From contig JALQUJ010000183.1 in the NCBI GenBank assembly GCA_023263825.1, forward strand, positions 1-16,129: a stretch of DNA of 16,129 bases, given 5' to 3'. This document shows, piece after piece, positions 1-7,303 of this stretch; positions within the stretch are counted from its first letter, which is position 1, and the number at the start of each line of letters is the position of its first letter. Source of the stretch: Porticoccus sp. GTDB taxonomy: Bacteria; Pseudomonadota; Gammaproteobacteria; Pseudomonadales; Porticoccaceae. The position numbers were made by a program, and so were the translations under genes. A model generated the notes under the pieces. That model was not told the DNA's origin. It saw only the letters and a list, made by a program, of their open reading frames with translations, and did not search any database.

Positions 1-30
1 TCCAGCGTTATTGGCGCCATTAGCTTTTGT

Positions 31-53
31 TATCACTAGTTTATTTAGTGATA
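31..53. repeat. Perfect 8-bp inverted repeat (hairpin)
   Basis: TATCACTA at 31-38 is the exact reverse complement of TAGTGATA at 46-53, with a 7-base loop. No run of T follows on either strand, so it does not look like a standard intrinsic terminator. It could be an operator or an RNA hairpin. Confidence 0.5.
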
Positions 54-75
54 CAGGTGAGAGAAAGCCCCGCAG

Positions 76-171
76 ATTTACCTATTGCTCTTGTGGTTTT
101 CCGGTGAGATTTTGTGATGTCGCCATGAGGAGTGTGTCGACATAGTTGGTAAGCCGGAGCAAAAGGTAAAT
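76..171. repeat. Long imperfect inverted repeat, possible structured RNA
   Basis: ATTTACCTATTGCTC (76-90) pairs with GAGCAAAAGGTAAAT (157-171) at 14 of 15 positions, with the single mismatch at 84/163. G-T wobbles at 75/172 and 91/156 could extend the stem at both ends. The 66-base interior holds a second stem, ATGTCG (117-122) with CGACAT (138-143). I do not recognise it as tmRNA, RNase P RNA, 4.5S, 6S or a common riboswitch. It could be a structured RNA, a mobile palindromic repeat, or the 3' end of the small-ORF transcript. Confidence 0.45.
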
Positions 172-248
172 TGGGGGAACAAGTACGAGTTGTTTTCTAT
201 TAGATTGCTTTTCTAGGATGGTTCTTATTCTAAATTATAGTAGGTATA

Positions 249-350
249 TTAAAACGTATTGGCAACAACAATTAGAATAAGCATAACGGCAAACCCGCCA
301 AGAATAAGCTTTCCTACCTTAGCCAGTGTAGCTGTATCTTCAGCGTCCAT
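249..350 (-). CDS. Small single-span membrane protein (33 aa), unknown function
   Basis: This short ORF starts at ATG (348-350) and ends at TAA (249-251). It encodes 33 residues. The N-terminus is polar and acidic (begins MDAEDTATLAKVGK), followed by one hydrophobic segment of about 16 residues (roughly residues 15-30, LILGGFAVMLILIVVA), and the protein ends three residues later. Two lysines (11 and 14) flank the segment, suggesting the N-terminus is cytoplasmic. A near-ideal Shine-Dalgarno sequence GGAGGTG (358-364) stands seven bases before the start. Upstream lies an exact FNR/Anr box with a well-spaced -10 element (440-481). The reading frame, ribosome binding site and promoter together make it a believable gene. 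I do not recognise the family; it does not look like CydX or CcoQ. A role in low-oxygen membrane physiology is inference from the FNR box only. Confidence 0.65.
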   Translation of the reverse strand: MDAEDTATLAKVGKLILGGFAVMLILIVVANTF

Positions 351-439
351 CGTTGAGCACCTCCCACAGTACTTTATATACGTTGAAATTTTTTACTGTA
401 TACCAAATGTTAGAACCCTATCTAATGTAGGGGTAATCA

Positions 440-481
440 AATGTAGAGGTTCTATGGGAGTTTTTGGTTGATCTGGATCAA
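440..481 (-). promoter_or_regulatory. FNR/Anr box with -10 element (class II layout)
   Basis: TTGAT-CTGG-ATCAA at 468-481 matches the FNR/Anr consensus TTGAT-N4-ATCAA at all ten defined positions, and its arms form a perfect TTGATC/GATCAA palindrome. On the minus strand TACATT (445 to 440) can act as a -10 hexamer. Its centre lies 32 bp from the centre of the box, exactly as expected when FNR sits at -41.5. Transcription would begin near 433, giving a leader of about 83 bases before the ORF at 350. A small hairpin, CCCTA/TAGGG (416-420 with 428-432), lies at the predicted 5' end. Confidence 0.6.
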
Positions 482-521
482 TTGTTCGATTATATGTTTT
501 ACCTGCATCTTATTGAGCAGG

Positions 522-2201
522 TTAAGTTGATTCGAGCATTTCTTTGGCATGATTAAAGGTTGTATCTGTTACCTTTTGCCCTCCAAGCATGCGAGCTATT
601 TCATTTGTTCTGTCAGTATCTGAGAGTGTTTTGACCTGGCTGTGAGTGTTGTTGTTCTTGGTGTTTTTACTGACAAATAGATGATGGTGAGCGCATGCTG
701 CAACTTGGGGCTGATGGGTGACGCAGACTACTTGTTCGCGTTCGCCGAGTTGGCGGAGGAGCTGGCCCACAACATTTGCGGTTGCCCCACCAATGCCAAC
801 ATCAACTTCATCAAATATGAGCGCAGAAATAGATGAGTTTTTCGCTGCAATCACCTGGATTGCGAGACTGATTCGGGACAGCTCTCCACCCGAGGCAATT
901 TTAGCCAGGGGTTTGGGTTGTTCCCCCGGGTTAGTGCAAATCAGAAATTCGATAGCCTCTTGTCCATTGGGCCCAAAGCTGTCATTGGGTAATGGCGTCA
1001 GGATAGGTAGGAAACTTACTCCAGGCATAGAAAGCGCTTCAAATTGCTGTTCAACAGCTTTAGATAGCTTTGTAGCAGCAGTAGTACGCTTTTCGGTCAG
1101 TTCACGAGATAGGTTTATGTAGTTGGTTGCCAGGGTTTCAATTTGCTCTTTTAAAACGGCTGTATCGTTGTCACTTCCTGTGAGTTTGTTAAGCTCTTCT
1201 TCTAGAACCTGTTGCTTTGAGAGGAGCTCTTCAGGGTTTACTTTATGTTTTCGAGCCAATTGATAAATGGCGCTTAGGCGTTCTTCGATTTGTTGTAATT
1301 TTTCAGGATTTGCTTCAAAACTATTCAGGTGATGTTGGATTTCTCTTGTTGCCTCACCAACCTCTATTTGTGCACTGTTGAGAAGCTTTTCAGCCTCCTC
1401 AAGGGAGTCTGGTTTGCTTGGCATTTGTTGTAATAGCTGCAAGGCCTTATTGAGGGCACTTTGCAGGTTAAAAGTTTCGCCCTCAGAGCAAAGCTGGACC
1501 AGTGTTTGACTGTCTTGCAAAATTGATTCTGCATTGGCTAGAGTTTGTTGCTGTTGTTCCAATTGAGACAATTCACCTGGTTCTGTAGATAGCTGTTCTA
1601 GCTCTGAAAGTTGAAAGCTAAGCAAGTCCCTGCGAGCGATTCGTTCATCTGAATCGTTTTCAAGTTGCTCCAGTTGATGTTTGGCTGCGGCCCATTGGTA
1701 GTATTGTTGCTTAATTTCATTGGTTAACTGAGAGCAGCCGGCAAAATCATCCAAAATTTTCCGGTGGGTTTCTTTACGTAAGAGGGATTGATGCTCATGT
1801 TGGCTGTGTATATCAATTAAGAACTCTCCCAGCTCACGGAGTTGTTGCATGGTGGCTGGCTGGCCATTGATATAACCTCGAGATCGCCCCTCTTTTGTTA
1901 ATACTCTCCTGAGTAAATATTCTTCTGAATTTTGGTTTACGGTTTCAAAATCATTATTTTTGAGCCATTGTCTGGTTTGAGGTGAGGTGTCAGATTCAAA
2001 TATGGCAGAGACTTCAGCGCGATCACAATTGTTGCGAATTCTGTCGGTATCGGCGCGATCGCCTAATGCCATTGCTAATGCATCCACTATGAGTGATTTG
2101 CCCGCACCAGTTTCACCCGTTAGTGCCGTCATGCCTTTGTTGAAATCTACTTCTAGATGTTCAACCAGCGTGAAATTTTTAACGATAAGGGTGGTTAGCA
2201 A
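522..2201 (-). CDS. recN: DNA repair protein RecN
   Basis: RecN is an SMC-like ATPase that helps repair DNA double-strand breaks by recombination. The 559-residue length fits the family (E. coli 553). Walker A is GETGAGKS at residues 29-36. A long glutamine- and glutamate-rich coiled-coil region follows in the middle. The ABC signature SGGEL is near 437-441 and Walker B ALIFDE at 460-465. The start is TTG at 2201. An in-frame stop lies shortly upstream with no other start codon between, AGGA stands seven bases before the TTG, and the N-terminus (MLTTLIVKNFTLVEHLEVDF) aligns with E. coli RecN. It is divergent from grpE. I see no CTG-N10-CAG LexA box in the 157-bp gap, although recN is an SOS gene in E. 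coli. The C-terminus ends EST, unlike the LAA ClpXP tag of E. coli RecN. Confidence 0.97.
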   Translation of the reverse strand: MLTTLIVKNFTLVEHLEVDFNKGMTALTGETGAGKSLIVDALAMALGDRADTDRIRNNCDRAEVSAIFESDTSPQTRQWLKNNDFETVNQNSEEYLLRRVLTKEGRSRGYINGQPATMQQLRELGEFLIDIHSQHEHQSLLRKETHRKILDDFAGCSQLTNEIKQQYYQWAAAKHQLEQLENDSDERIARRDLLSFQLSELEQLSTEPGELSQLEQQQQTLANAESILQDSQTLVQLCSEGETFNLQSALNKALQLLQQMPSKPDSLEEAEKLLNSAQIEVGEATREIQHHLNSFEANPEKLQQIEERLSAIYQLARKHKVNPEELLSKQQVLEEELNKLTGSDNDTAVLKEQIETLATNYINLSRELTEKRTTAATKLSKAVEQQFEALSMPGVSFLPILTPLPNDSFGPNGQEAIEFLICTNPGEQPKPLAKIASGGELSRISLAIQVIAAKNSSISALIFDEVDVGIGGATANVVGQLLRQLGEREQVVCVTHQPQVAACAHHHLFVSKNTKNNNTHSQVKTLSDTDRTNEIARMLGGQKVTDTTFNHAKEMLEST

Positions 2202-2272
2202 AGATCTATCCTGTGGTGGGTTGTCCCAGAGTTCTTGTTGCTAATACTATCGATATTTTTTCGATGCGTCTG

Positions 2273-2303
2273 CCCTTGAAACTGATTGCCTTGGCCCAAT
2301 ATA
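2273..2303 (+). promoter_or_regulatory. Sigma-32 (heat-shock) promoter of grpE
   Basis: CCCTTGAA (2273-2280) and CCCAATATA (2295-2303) are separated by 14 bases and match the RpoH consensus (CTTGAA, then CCCCAT-T). The -10 element ends 55 bases before the grpE start. The same layout recurs upstream of dnaK, which strengthens both calls. Confidence 0.75.
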
Positions 2304-2358
2304 CCGGTGTGAAACCATAATATAGATATAACCAGGTACTTATTAAGGGAGATGTTGC

Positions 2359-2934
2359 GTGTCAACTGAAGAGAATCATAGTCAGGGTAAACCAGATCAA
2401 GAATCAGAATTGCCTCAATCTGATGAGCTGGAGTTGCAGGAGTCTGAAGCAGAAGGTGCGCCAGATGCTGTCGATGAGCTCGCAAAGCTTCAGGAAGAAT
2501 TAATTGCAGCAAAAGATCAATCGCTAAGAACTCAGGCAGAAATGCAAAATCTACGCCGCCGTTCTGAGCGTGATGTGGAAAATGCGCATAAATATGCATT
2601 AGAAAAATTTGTAGGGGAATTACTCCCTGTCGTGGACAACCTGGAGCGTGCATTGCAGGCGATTGACCAAAATGACGAATCTCTGAAAGCTTTAACAGAA
2701 GGCGTTGAGCTGACATTGAAAAGTTTTCAAGATGTTTTGGTGCGCTACAAAGTGGAACCTATCGACCCAAAAGGGCAGCCCTTTGATCCTGAATTTCATC
2801 AGGCCATGAGTATGCTCGAAATGCCCGAGGAAGAACCCAATACCGTCGTGGATGTCTTTCAAAAAGGTTACACCCTTAATAGGCGGTTGGTTCGCCCAGC
2901 CATGGTGGTTGTGGCAAAAGCAGCAACTAACTAG
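2359..2934 (+). CDS. grpE: Nucleotide exchange factor GrpE
   Basis: GrpE is the homodimeric cofactor that releases ADP from DnaK and so resets the chaperone cycle. The protein has 191 residues. It opens with an acidic, disordered tail (about 1-38). A long helical dimerisation region follows (about 39-85), then the head domain with the family signature ending GYTLNRRLVRPAMVVV (170-185). The start is GTG, supported by AAGGGAG ending seven bases upstream. It is preceded by a sigma-32-like promoter and is followed after 164 bp by dnaK, which carries its own similar promoter. GrpE therefore need not depend on DnaK transcription. Confidence 0.97.
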   Translation: MSTEENHSQGKPDQESELPQSDELELQESEAEGAPDAVDELAKLQEELIAAKDQSLRTQAEMQNLRRRSERDVENAHKYALEKFVGELLPVVDNLERALQAIDQNDESLKALTEGVELTLKSFQDVLVRYKVEPIDPKGQPFDPEFHQAMSMLEMPEEEPNTVVDVFQKGYTLNRRLVRPAMVVVAKAATN

Positions 2935-3011
2935 TTTTTGCTGTTGATTTAAAGAAAATACGAAAGTGCTTAAATTTTTTAGGTAAAACTTTTAAGTAAA
3001 TTAGGGGCCAA

Positions 3012-3041
3012 GGGTTGAAATCCGTTATTGCGGGCCAATAT
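3012..3041 (+). promoter_or_regulatory. Sigma-32 promoter of dnaK
   Basis: GGGTTGAA (3012-3019) and GCCAATAT (3034-3041) are separated by 14 bases, the same spacing as the grpE promoter. The -35 differs from CTTGAA by one base. The element lies about 57 bases before the dnaK ATG. Confidence 0.65.
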
Positions 3042-3098
3042 TAGCAACCAGAAGCCGTTTTTAAGTAATAAATTAAGTTTTAATCCCGGAGAAGAAAC

Positions 3099-5030
3099 AT
3101 GGGTAAGATTATCGGAATTGACCTGGGCACAACCAACTCTTGTGTTGCAGTGCTTGAGGGCGACAAGCCGAAAGTCATTGAGAATTCAGAGGGTGGTCGT
3201 ACTACACCATCGATTGTTGCATTTACTGATGAAAGTGAAATTTTGGTTGGTCAGGCGGCAAAACGCCAGGCAGTGACTAACCCGGACAATACATTGTTTG
3301 CGGTAAAGCGCTTGATTGGCCGTCGTTTTGATGATGATGTGGTTCAAAAAGACATCAAAATGGTGCCCTATAAAATCGTTAAGGCAGACAATGGTGATGC
3401 TTGGGTAGAGGTGAAAGGTGACAAAAAAGCTGCGCCTCAAATTTCTGCCGAAGTACTGAAGAAAATGAAGAAAACTGCAGAAGATTATCTGGGTGAAGAT
3501 ATTACTGAAGCGGTTATCACAGTACCTGCCTACTTTAATGATTCCCAGCGTCAGGCAACGAAAGATGCCGGTAAAATTGCGGGCCTTGATGTTAAGCGCA
3601 TTATCAATGAGCCTACGGCAGCAGCACTGGCTTATGGTATGGATAAGACCTCCGGCGATCGTGTGATTGCGGTTTATGACTTGGGTGGTGGTACCTTTGA
3701 TATTTCTATTATTGAAATTGCTGACGTAGATGGTGAGCACCAGTTTGAGGTGTTGGCTACCAACGGTGATACTTTCCTTGGTGGTGAAGATTTCGACATG
3801 CGTTTGATCGAATATTTGGCCGATGAGTTCAAGAAAGAAAGTAGCATTGATCTGCACAATGACCCTTTGGCTTTACAGCGCCTGAAAGAAGCGGCAGAAA
3901 AAGCCAAGATCGAGTTGTCTTCTAGCCAACAAACAGAGGTAAATCTACCTTATATTACGGCTGATGCGACGGGTCCTAAGCACTTGGTTGTGAAGTTGAC
4001 TCGCGCCAAGCTGGAATCATTGGTAGAAGAGTTGGTTGAGCGTTCTATCGAGCCACTAAAAATTGCATTGAAGGATGCTGGTAAATCCGCTTCTGATATC
4101 GATGATGTAATTTTGGTGGGTGGTCAAACCCGCATGCCAATGGTTCAAGACAAAGTAACAGAGTTCTTCGGTAAAGAGCCCCGTAAAGATGTGAACCCTG
4201 ATGAAGCAGTTGCCATAGGTGCTGCGATTCAAGGTGCAGTATTGGCAGGCGACGTAACTGATGTACTGTTGTTGGATGTAACACCATTAACCCTGGGTAT
4301 TGAAACCATGGGTGGTGTTGCGACACCACTGATTGAGAAAAACACCACGATTCCTTCCAAGAAATCGCAGATTTTCTCAACGGCAGAAGATAACCAGACT
4401 GCTGTAACCATTCACGTGGTTCAGGGCGAAAGAAAGCAGGCGACAGGCAATAAATCACTGGGTCGTTTTGACTTGGCTGATATTCCGCCAGCCCAGCGTG
4501 GCATGCCTCAAATTGAAGTAACCTTTGATATTGATGCTAACGGTATTCTCAATGTAAATGCCAAGGATAAAGCGACGGGTAAAGAGCAGTCCATTGTGAT
4601 CAAGGCTTCTTCAGGTTTGTCTGATGAAGAAATTGAAAGCATGGTAAATGATGCCGAAGCGAATGCTGCTGAAGACCAGAAGTTTGAAGAGCTGGTTCAG
4701 GCGCGCAATGCTGCAGATGGTCTTGCCCATGCCGCTAAGAAGACCTTGGAAGAAGCGGGCGATAAGGCATCTGAAGAAGAGAAAACAGCCATTGAAGCAG
4801 CGATTGCTGAAGTTGAAGAAGCTGTTAAAGACGATGACAAAGAAGCAATGGAAGCTGCAGCGAATAAGTTGTCTGAAGCTTCATCTGCTTTGGCTCAAAA
4901 ACTCTATGCTGAGCAGGCTGCAGAAGAAGGTCAGCAGGCAGAAAGCCCTGAAGGTGCAGCTGGTGATGCCGGTGCAGATGATGTGGTTGATGCTGAGTTT
5001 GAAGAAGTAAAAGAAGACGATAAGAAGTAG
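3099..5030 (+). CDS. dnaK: Chaperone DnaK (Hsp70)
   Basis: DnaK is the cytoplasmic Hsp70 that binds exposed hydrophobic peptides in an ATP-driven cycle with DnaJ and GrpE. The 643-residue length is typical (E. coli 638). The nucleotide-binding domain begins with IGIDLGTTNS (5-14). The second phosphate motif DLGGGTFDIS (194-203) includes the autophosphorylated threonine at 199, the same number as in E. coli. The interdomain linker VLLLDVTPL lies near 388-398, followed by the substrate-binding sandwich and a helical lid rich in Ala, Glu and Lys. The tail ends in the conserved acidic motif DVVDAEFEEV plus a short charged end. The ATG is supported by GGAG (3088-3091) seven bases upstream. Nothing looks disrupted. 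Confidence 0.99.
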   Translation: MGKIIGIDLGTTNSCVAVLEGDKPKVIENSEGGRTTPSIVAFTDESEILVGQAAKRQAVTNPDNTLFAVKRLIGRRFDDDVVQKDIKMVPYKIVKADNGDAWVEVKGDKKAAPQISAEVLKKMKKTAEDYLGEDITEAVITVPAYFNDSQRQATKDAGKIAGLDVKRIINEPTAAALAYGMDKTSGDRVIAVYDLGGGTFDISIIEIADVDGEHQFEVLATNGDTFLGGEDFDMRLIEYLADEFKKESSIDLHNDPLALQRLKEAAEKAKIELSSSQQTEVNLPYITADATGPKHLVVKLTRAKLESLVEELVERSIEPLKIALKDAGKSASDIDDVILVGGQTRMPMVQDKVTEFFGKEPRKDVNPDEAVAIGAAIQGAVLAGDVTDVLLLDVTPLTLGIETMGGVATPLIEKNTTIPSKKSQIFSTAEDNQTAVTIHVVQGERKQATGNKSLGRFDLADIPPAQRGMPQIEVTFDIDANGILNVNAKDKATGKEQSIVIKASSGLSDEEIESMVNDAEANAAEDQKFEELVQARNAADGLAHAAKKTLEEAGDKASEEEKTAIEAAIAEVEEAVKDDDKEAMEAAANKLSEASSALAQKLYAEQAAEEGQQAESPEGAAGDAGADDVVDAEFEEVKEDDKK

Positions 5031-5093
5031 GTTTTTAACTTAGGTCTTATTAGTTGGCCTATAGGGTTTAGGGTCAGCAATGATGTCATCGGC

Positions 5094-5129
5094 AAGCGCG
5101 AGCTAGGGGTTAAACCTTGACTCGCGCTT
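5094..5129 (+). other. Strong hairpin between dnaK and dnaJ
   Basis: AAGCGCGAG (5094-5102) pairs perfectly with CTCGCGCTT (5121-5129), and the 18-base loop can form an inner AGG/CCT stem. No clean run of T follows, though TTTGG and TTTTGG occur nearby. It may end or attenuate part of the dnaK transcript, protect its 3' end, or be an RNA processing site that lowers dnaJ expression relative to dnaK. Confidence 0.45.
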
Positions 5130-5208
5130 TGCTGCATTTGGCCTTTTGGTTGGATGGTTAGAGTTTGAATGATTGGATTTGAAGATCTAAATTTGAGCAT
5201 CATAAAAA

Positions 5209-5272
5209 CTGCCAGAGTGTTGAATCTGGTGTATTAAGCACAATGTATTAAATTAAATTCTGCCTCTGGCAG
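5209..5272 (+). repeat. Perfect 9-bp inverted repeat upstream of dnaJ
   Basis: CTGCCAGAG (5209-5217) is the exact reverse complement of CTCTGGCAG (5264-5272). The 46 bases between are AT-rich and include a possible sigma-70-like pair (TTGAAT near 5220, TGTATT 18 bases later) and a GAAT/ATTC inner pairing. The downstream arm ends 29 bases before the dnaJ ATG. It could be an RNA structure affecting dnaJ expression or a protein-binding site. Confidence 0.4.
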
Positions 5273-5301
5273 ATATCACTGATAAAAGAAGTTGGCTGCG
5301 A

Positions 5302-6435
5302 ATGTCTAAACGCGATTACTACGAAATTCTTGGTGTTAATAAGGGCGCGGCTGAGGCTGATATTAAAAAGGCCTATCGTCGTATCGCCATGAAAAACCAC
5401 CCCGACCGCAACCCGGATAATGAAAAAGCTGAAGAAATCTTTAAAGAAGCTACCGAAGCCTATGAGGTGCTTTCCAATAAAGAGAAAAAAGCAGCCTATG
5501 ACCAATATGGTCATGCTGGAGTAGATCCTAACAGCGGATTTGGTGGCCCTGGCGGTGGTGCCGATAATTTCAGTGATATTTTTGGTGATGTCTTTGGTGA
5601 TATCTTTAGCGGTGGCCGTGGTGGCAGTCGAGGTCGCCGTGGCCCCGTGCGCGGATCAGACCTGCAATATAATCTGGAGCTGAGTTTAGAAGATGCGGTA
5701 AAAGGTAAAACTGTACAAATTAAAGTACCGACACTCATTGCCTGTGAAACCTGTGATGGCTCTGGTGCCAAAAAAGGTTCGAAGCCGGAAACCTGTGCAA
5801 CCTGTGGTGGTCATGGCCAGGTTCGTATGTCCCAGGGTTTTATTTCAGTACAGCAGACTTGCCCAAAATGCCATGGTCGTGGTCAGGTTATCAGTGACCC
5901 TTGTGGTAGCTGTCATGGTCAGGGGCGTATTAAAGAAACTAAAACGTTATCCGTCAAAGTGCCGCCGGGTGTTGATACCGGTGATCGTATTCGCTTGGGT
6001 GGTGAAGGTGAAGCGGGTCCTGAGGGTGGTCCGGCTGGCGATCTCTATGTTCAGGTCAATGTGCGCGAGCATTCGCTGTTTCAGCGTGATGGCCGTAACC
6101 TCTATTGTGAAGTGCCAATCAGTATTGTGGATGCAGCCTTAGGTGGTGAGCTTGAGGTGCCAACCTTAAATGGCCGTGTAAAATTAAAAGTCCCGGCAGA
6201 GACGCAAACTGGTCGTTTGTTCCGGTTAAAGGGTAAGGGTGTTAGCAGTGTGCGCGGTGGTGGCCCCGGTGATTTATTGTGCCGGGTGGTTTTAGAAACG
6301 CCAGTAAATCTCAATAGCGACCAAAAAGAGCTTATTCGTCAATTGCAGGATAGTTTAGAAGGCGGCAAACATTCACCTAAGAAAACATCCTGGTTTGAAG
6401 GTGTAAAAAAATTCTTTGATGGATTTACTATCTAG
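5302..6435 (+). CDS. dnaJ: Chaperone DnaJ (Hsp40)
   Basis: DnaJ delivers unfolded proteins to DnaK and stimulates its ATPase. The 377 residues show the full class I layout. The J-domain carries the essential HPD at 33-35, and a Gly/Phe-rich region spans about 74-112. The zinc domain has four CxxCxGxG repeats, with cysteines at 148/151, 165/168, 187/190 and 201/204. Two C-terminal substrate-binding beta domains follow. The ATG fits the conserved start MSKRDYYEILGV. The ribosome binding site is weak: AAGAAG lies about ten bases upstream. The gap from dnaK is 271 bp and holds two inverted repeats, so expression may be tuned separately from dnaK. Confidence 0.98.
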   Translation: MSKRDYYEILGVNKGAAEADIKKAYRRIAMKNHPDRNPDNEKAEEIFKEATEAYEVLSNKEKKAAYDQYGHAGVDPNSGFGGPGGGADNFSDIFGDVFGDIFSGGRGGSRGRRGPVRGSDLQYNLELSLEDAVKGKTVQIKVPTLIACETCDGSGAKKGSKPETCATCGGHGQVRMSQGFISVQQTCPKCHGRGQVISDPCGSCHGQGRIKETKTLSVKVPPGVDTGDRIRLGGEGEAGPEGGPAGDLYVQVNVREHSLFQRDGRNLYCEVPISIVDAALGGELEVPTLNGRVKLKVPAETQTGRLFRLKGKGVSSVRGGGPGDLLCRVVLETPVNLNSDQKELIRQLQDSLEGGKHSPKKTSWFEGVKKFFDGFTI

Positions 6436-6499
6436 TGTTAGATATTGGTGCCGGTGAAAGAATGCGGTTTATATCTATTTTAAATAGCGAGAATAAGAA

Positions 6500-7303
6500 A
6501 TGACACGAATTGCAGTGACTGGTGCCGCAGGCCGTATGGGTAAAGCCTTAATTGAGGCTGTGACGATAAATCCTGAAGCGACATTAACCGCGGCGATTGA
6601 GCGACCTGAAAGCACGTTAATTGGTGCTGATGCTGGAGAGCTTGCTGGTATTGGTCATTTGGACGTTAAAGTTGCGGTTGATCTTGCAGATGTTGTTGAT
6701 GATTTTGATGTGTTAATTGATTTCACTGCACCCGTTGCAACGGTTGCTAATGCCGGGGTTTGTGCGGCCCATGGTAAACAGATGGTGATTGGAACCACGG
6801 GCTTTACCGATGAGCAAAAAGCTCAACTACTTGCTGTGGAGAATGACACTGCACTTTGTATGGCATCAAATTTTAGTACTGGCGTGAACCTTTGCTTTAA
6901 GTTGCTGGATTTGGCGGCAAAAGTATTGGGCGATGACGTTGATATTGAAGTTTATGAAGCACATCACCGTCATAAGGTGGATGCGCCTTCAGGGACAGCG
7001 CTTAGCATGGGTGAAGTGGTGGCCGGTGCACTAGGTAGAGATTTAAAAGAAGTAGCGGTTTATGGGCGCGAAGGGCAAACAGGTGCCAGAGATCGCCAAA
7101 CTATCGGTTTTGCTACCGTGAGAGCAGGCGATATTGTGGGTGATCATACCGTGACGTTTGCAGCGGAAGGCGAACGGGTTGAAATCACCCACAAGGCGTC
7201 CAGCCGTATGTCTTTTGCTCGAGGTGCGGTGCGTGCTGCAAGCTGGATTGCGACCAAAGAAAATGGGTTGTTCGATATGCAGGATGTTCTTGGTCTTAAA
7301 TAA
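6500..7303 (+). CDS. dapB: 4-hydroxy-tetrahydrodipicolinate reductase DapB
   Basis: DapB carries out the NAD(P)H-dependent reduction of hydroxytetrahydrodipicolinate in the cytoplasmic lysine and meso-diaminopimelate pathway, which feeds cell-wall synthesis. The 267-residue length is normal. The nucleotide-binding loop is VTGAAGRMG near 6-14. The catalytic signature EAHHRHKVDAPSGTA begins at residue 153, placing the acid/base histidine at 155 and the catalytic lysine at 159. The C-terminal SSRMSFARGAVRAA motif is also typical. The start ATG directly matches the conserved MTRIAVTGAAGRMG. dapB follows dnaJ by 64 bp with no clear terminator, so read-through from dnaJ is possible. A strong terminator lies 219 bp downstream. 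Confidence 0.98.
   Translation: MTRIAVTGAAGRMGKALIEAVTINPEATLTAAIERPESTLIGADAGELAGIGHLDVKVAVDLADVVDDFDVLIDFTAPVATVANAGVCAAHGKQMVIGTTGFTDEQKAQLLAVENDTALCMASNFSTGVNLCFKLLDLAAKVLGDDVDIEVYEAHHRHKVDAPSGTALSMGEVVAGALGRDLKEVAVYGREGQTGARDRQTIGFATVRAGDIVGDHTVTFAAEGERVEITHKASSRMSFARGAVRAASWIATKENGLFDMQDVLGLK

Larger units (their letters stand above)
1..248. other. Left-edge non-coding stretch
   Basis: No convincing gene is visible. One frame is open on the plus strand from base 2 to a stop at 143-145, but it has no start in the window and uses rare arginine codons (AGA three times, AGG once), so I do not call it. The stretch contains two inverted repeats, at 31-53 and 76-171, listed separately. It lies downstream of the minus-strand small ORF at 249-350, so it may be the 3' untranslated part of that transcript, or a separate structured RNA. 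The fur and bamE genes that sit near recN in Pseudomonas are not present here. Confidence 0.5.

Noticed and set aside
2..145. Open plus-strand frame entering from the left edge, with a hydrophobic stretch (ALLAPLAFVITSLF).
   Set aside because: No start in the window, four rare arginine codons (AGA/AGG), no family resemblance, and it overlaps the inverted repeats. More upstream sequence would be needed.
259..471. 70-codon plus-strand frame at the left edge.
   Set aside because: Weak start with no Shine-Dalgarno and an unlikely composition; it is antisense to the better-supported 33-residue ORF.
501..522. ACCTGC/GCAGGT inverted repeat at the recN stop codon, possible recN terminator.
   Set aside because: Only six pairs with a 10-base loop, and the minus strand continues with A-rich rather than T-rich sequence.
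2195..2716. 173-codon minus-strand frame over grpE.
   Set aside because: Shadow of grpE: no family similarity, and it covers the recN-grpE promoter region.
6439..6487. TAGATAT/ATATCTA inverted repeat and CTATTT-T-AAATAG palindrome between dnaJ and dapB.
   Set aside because: Short AT-rich matches without a T tract; could arise by chance and do not resemble a known operator.
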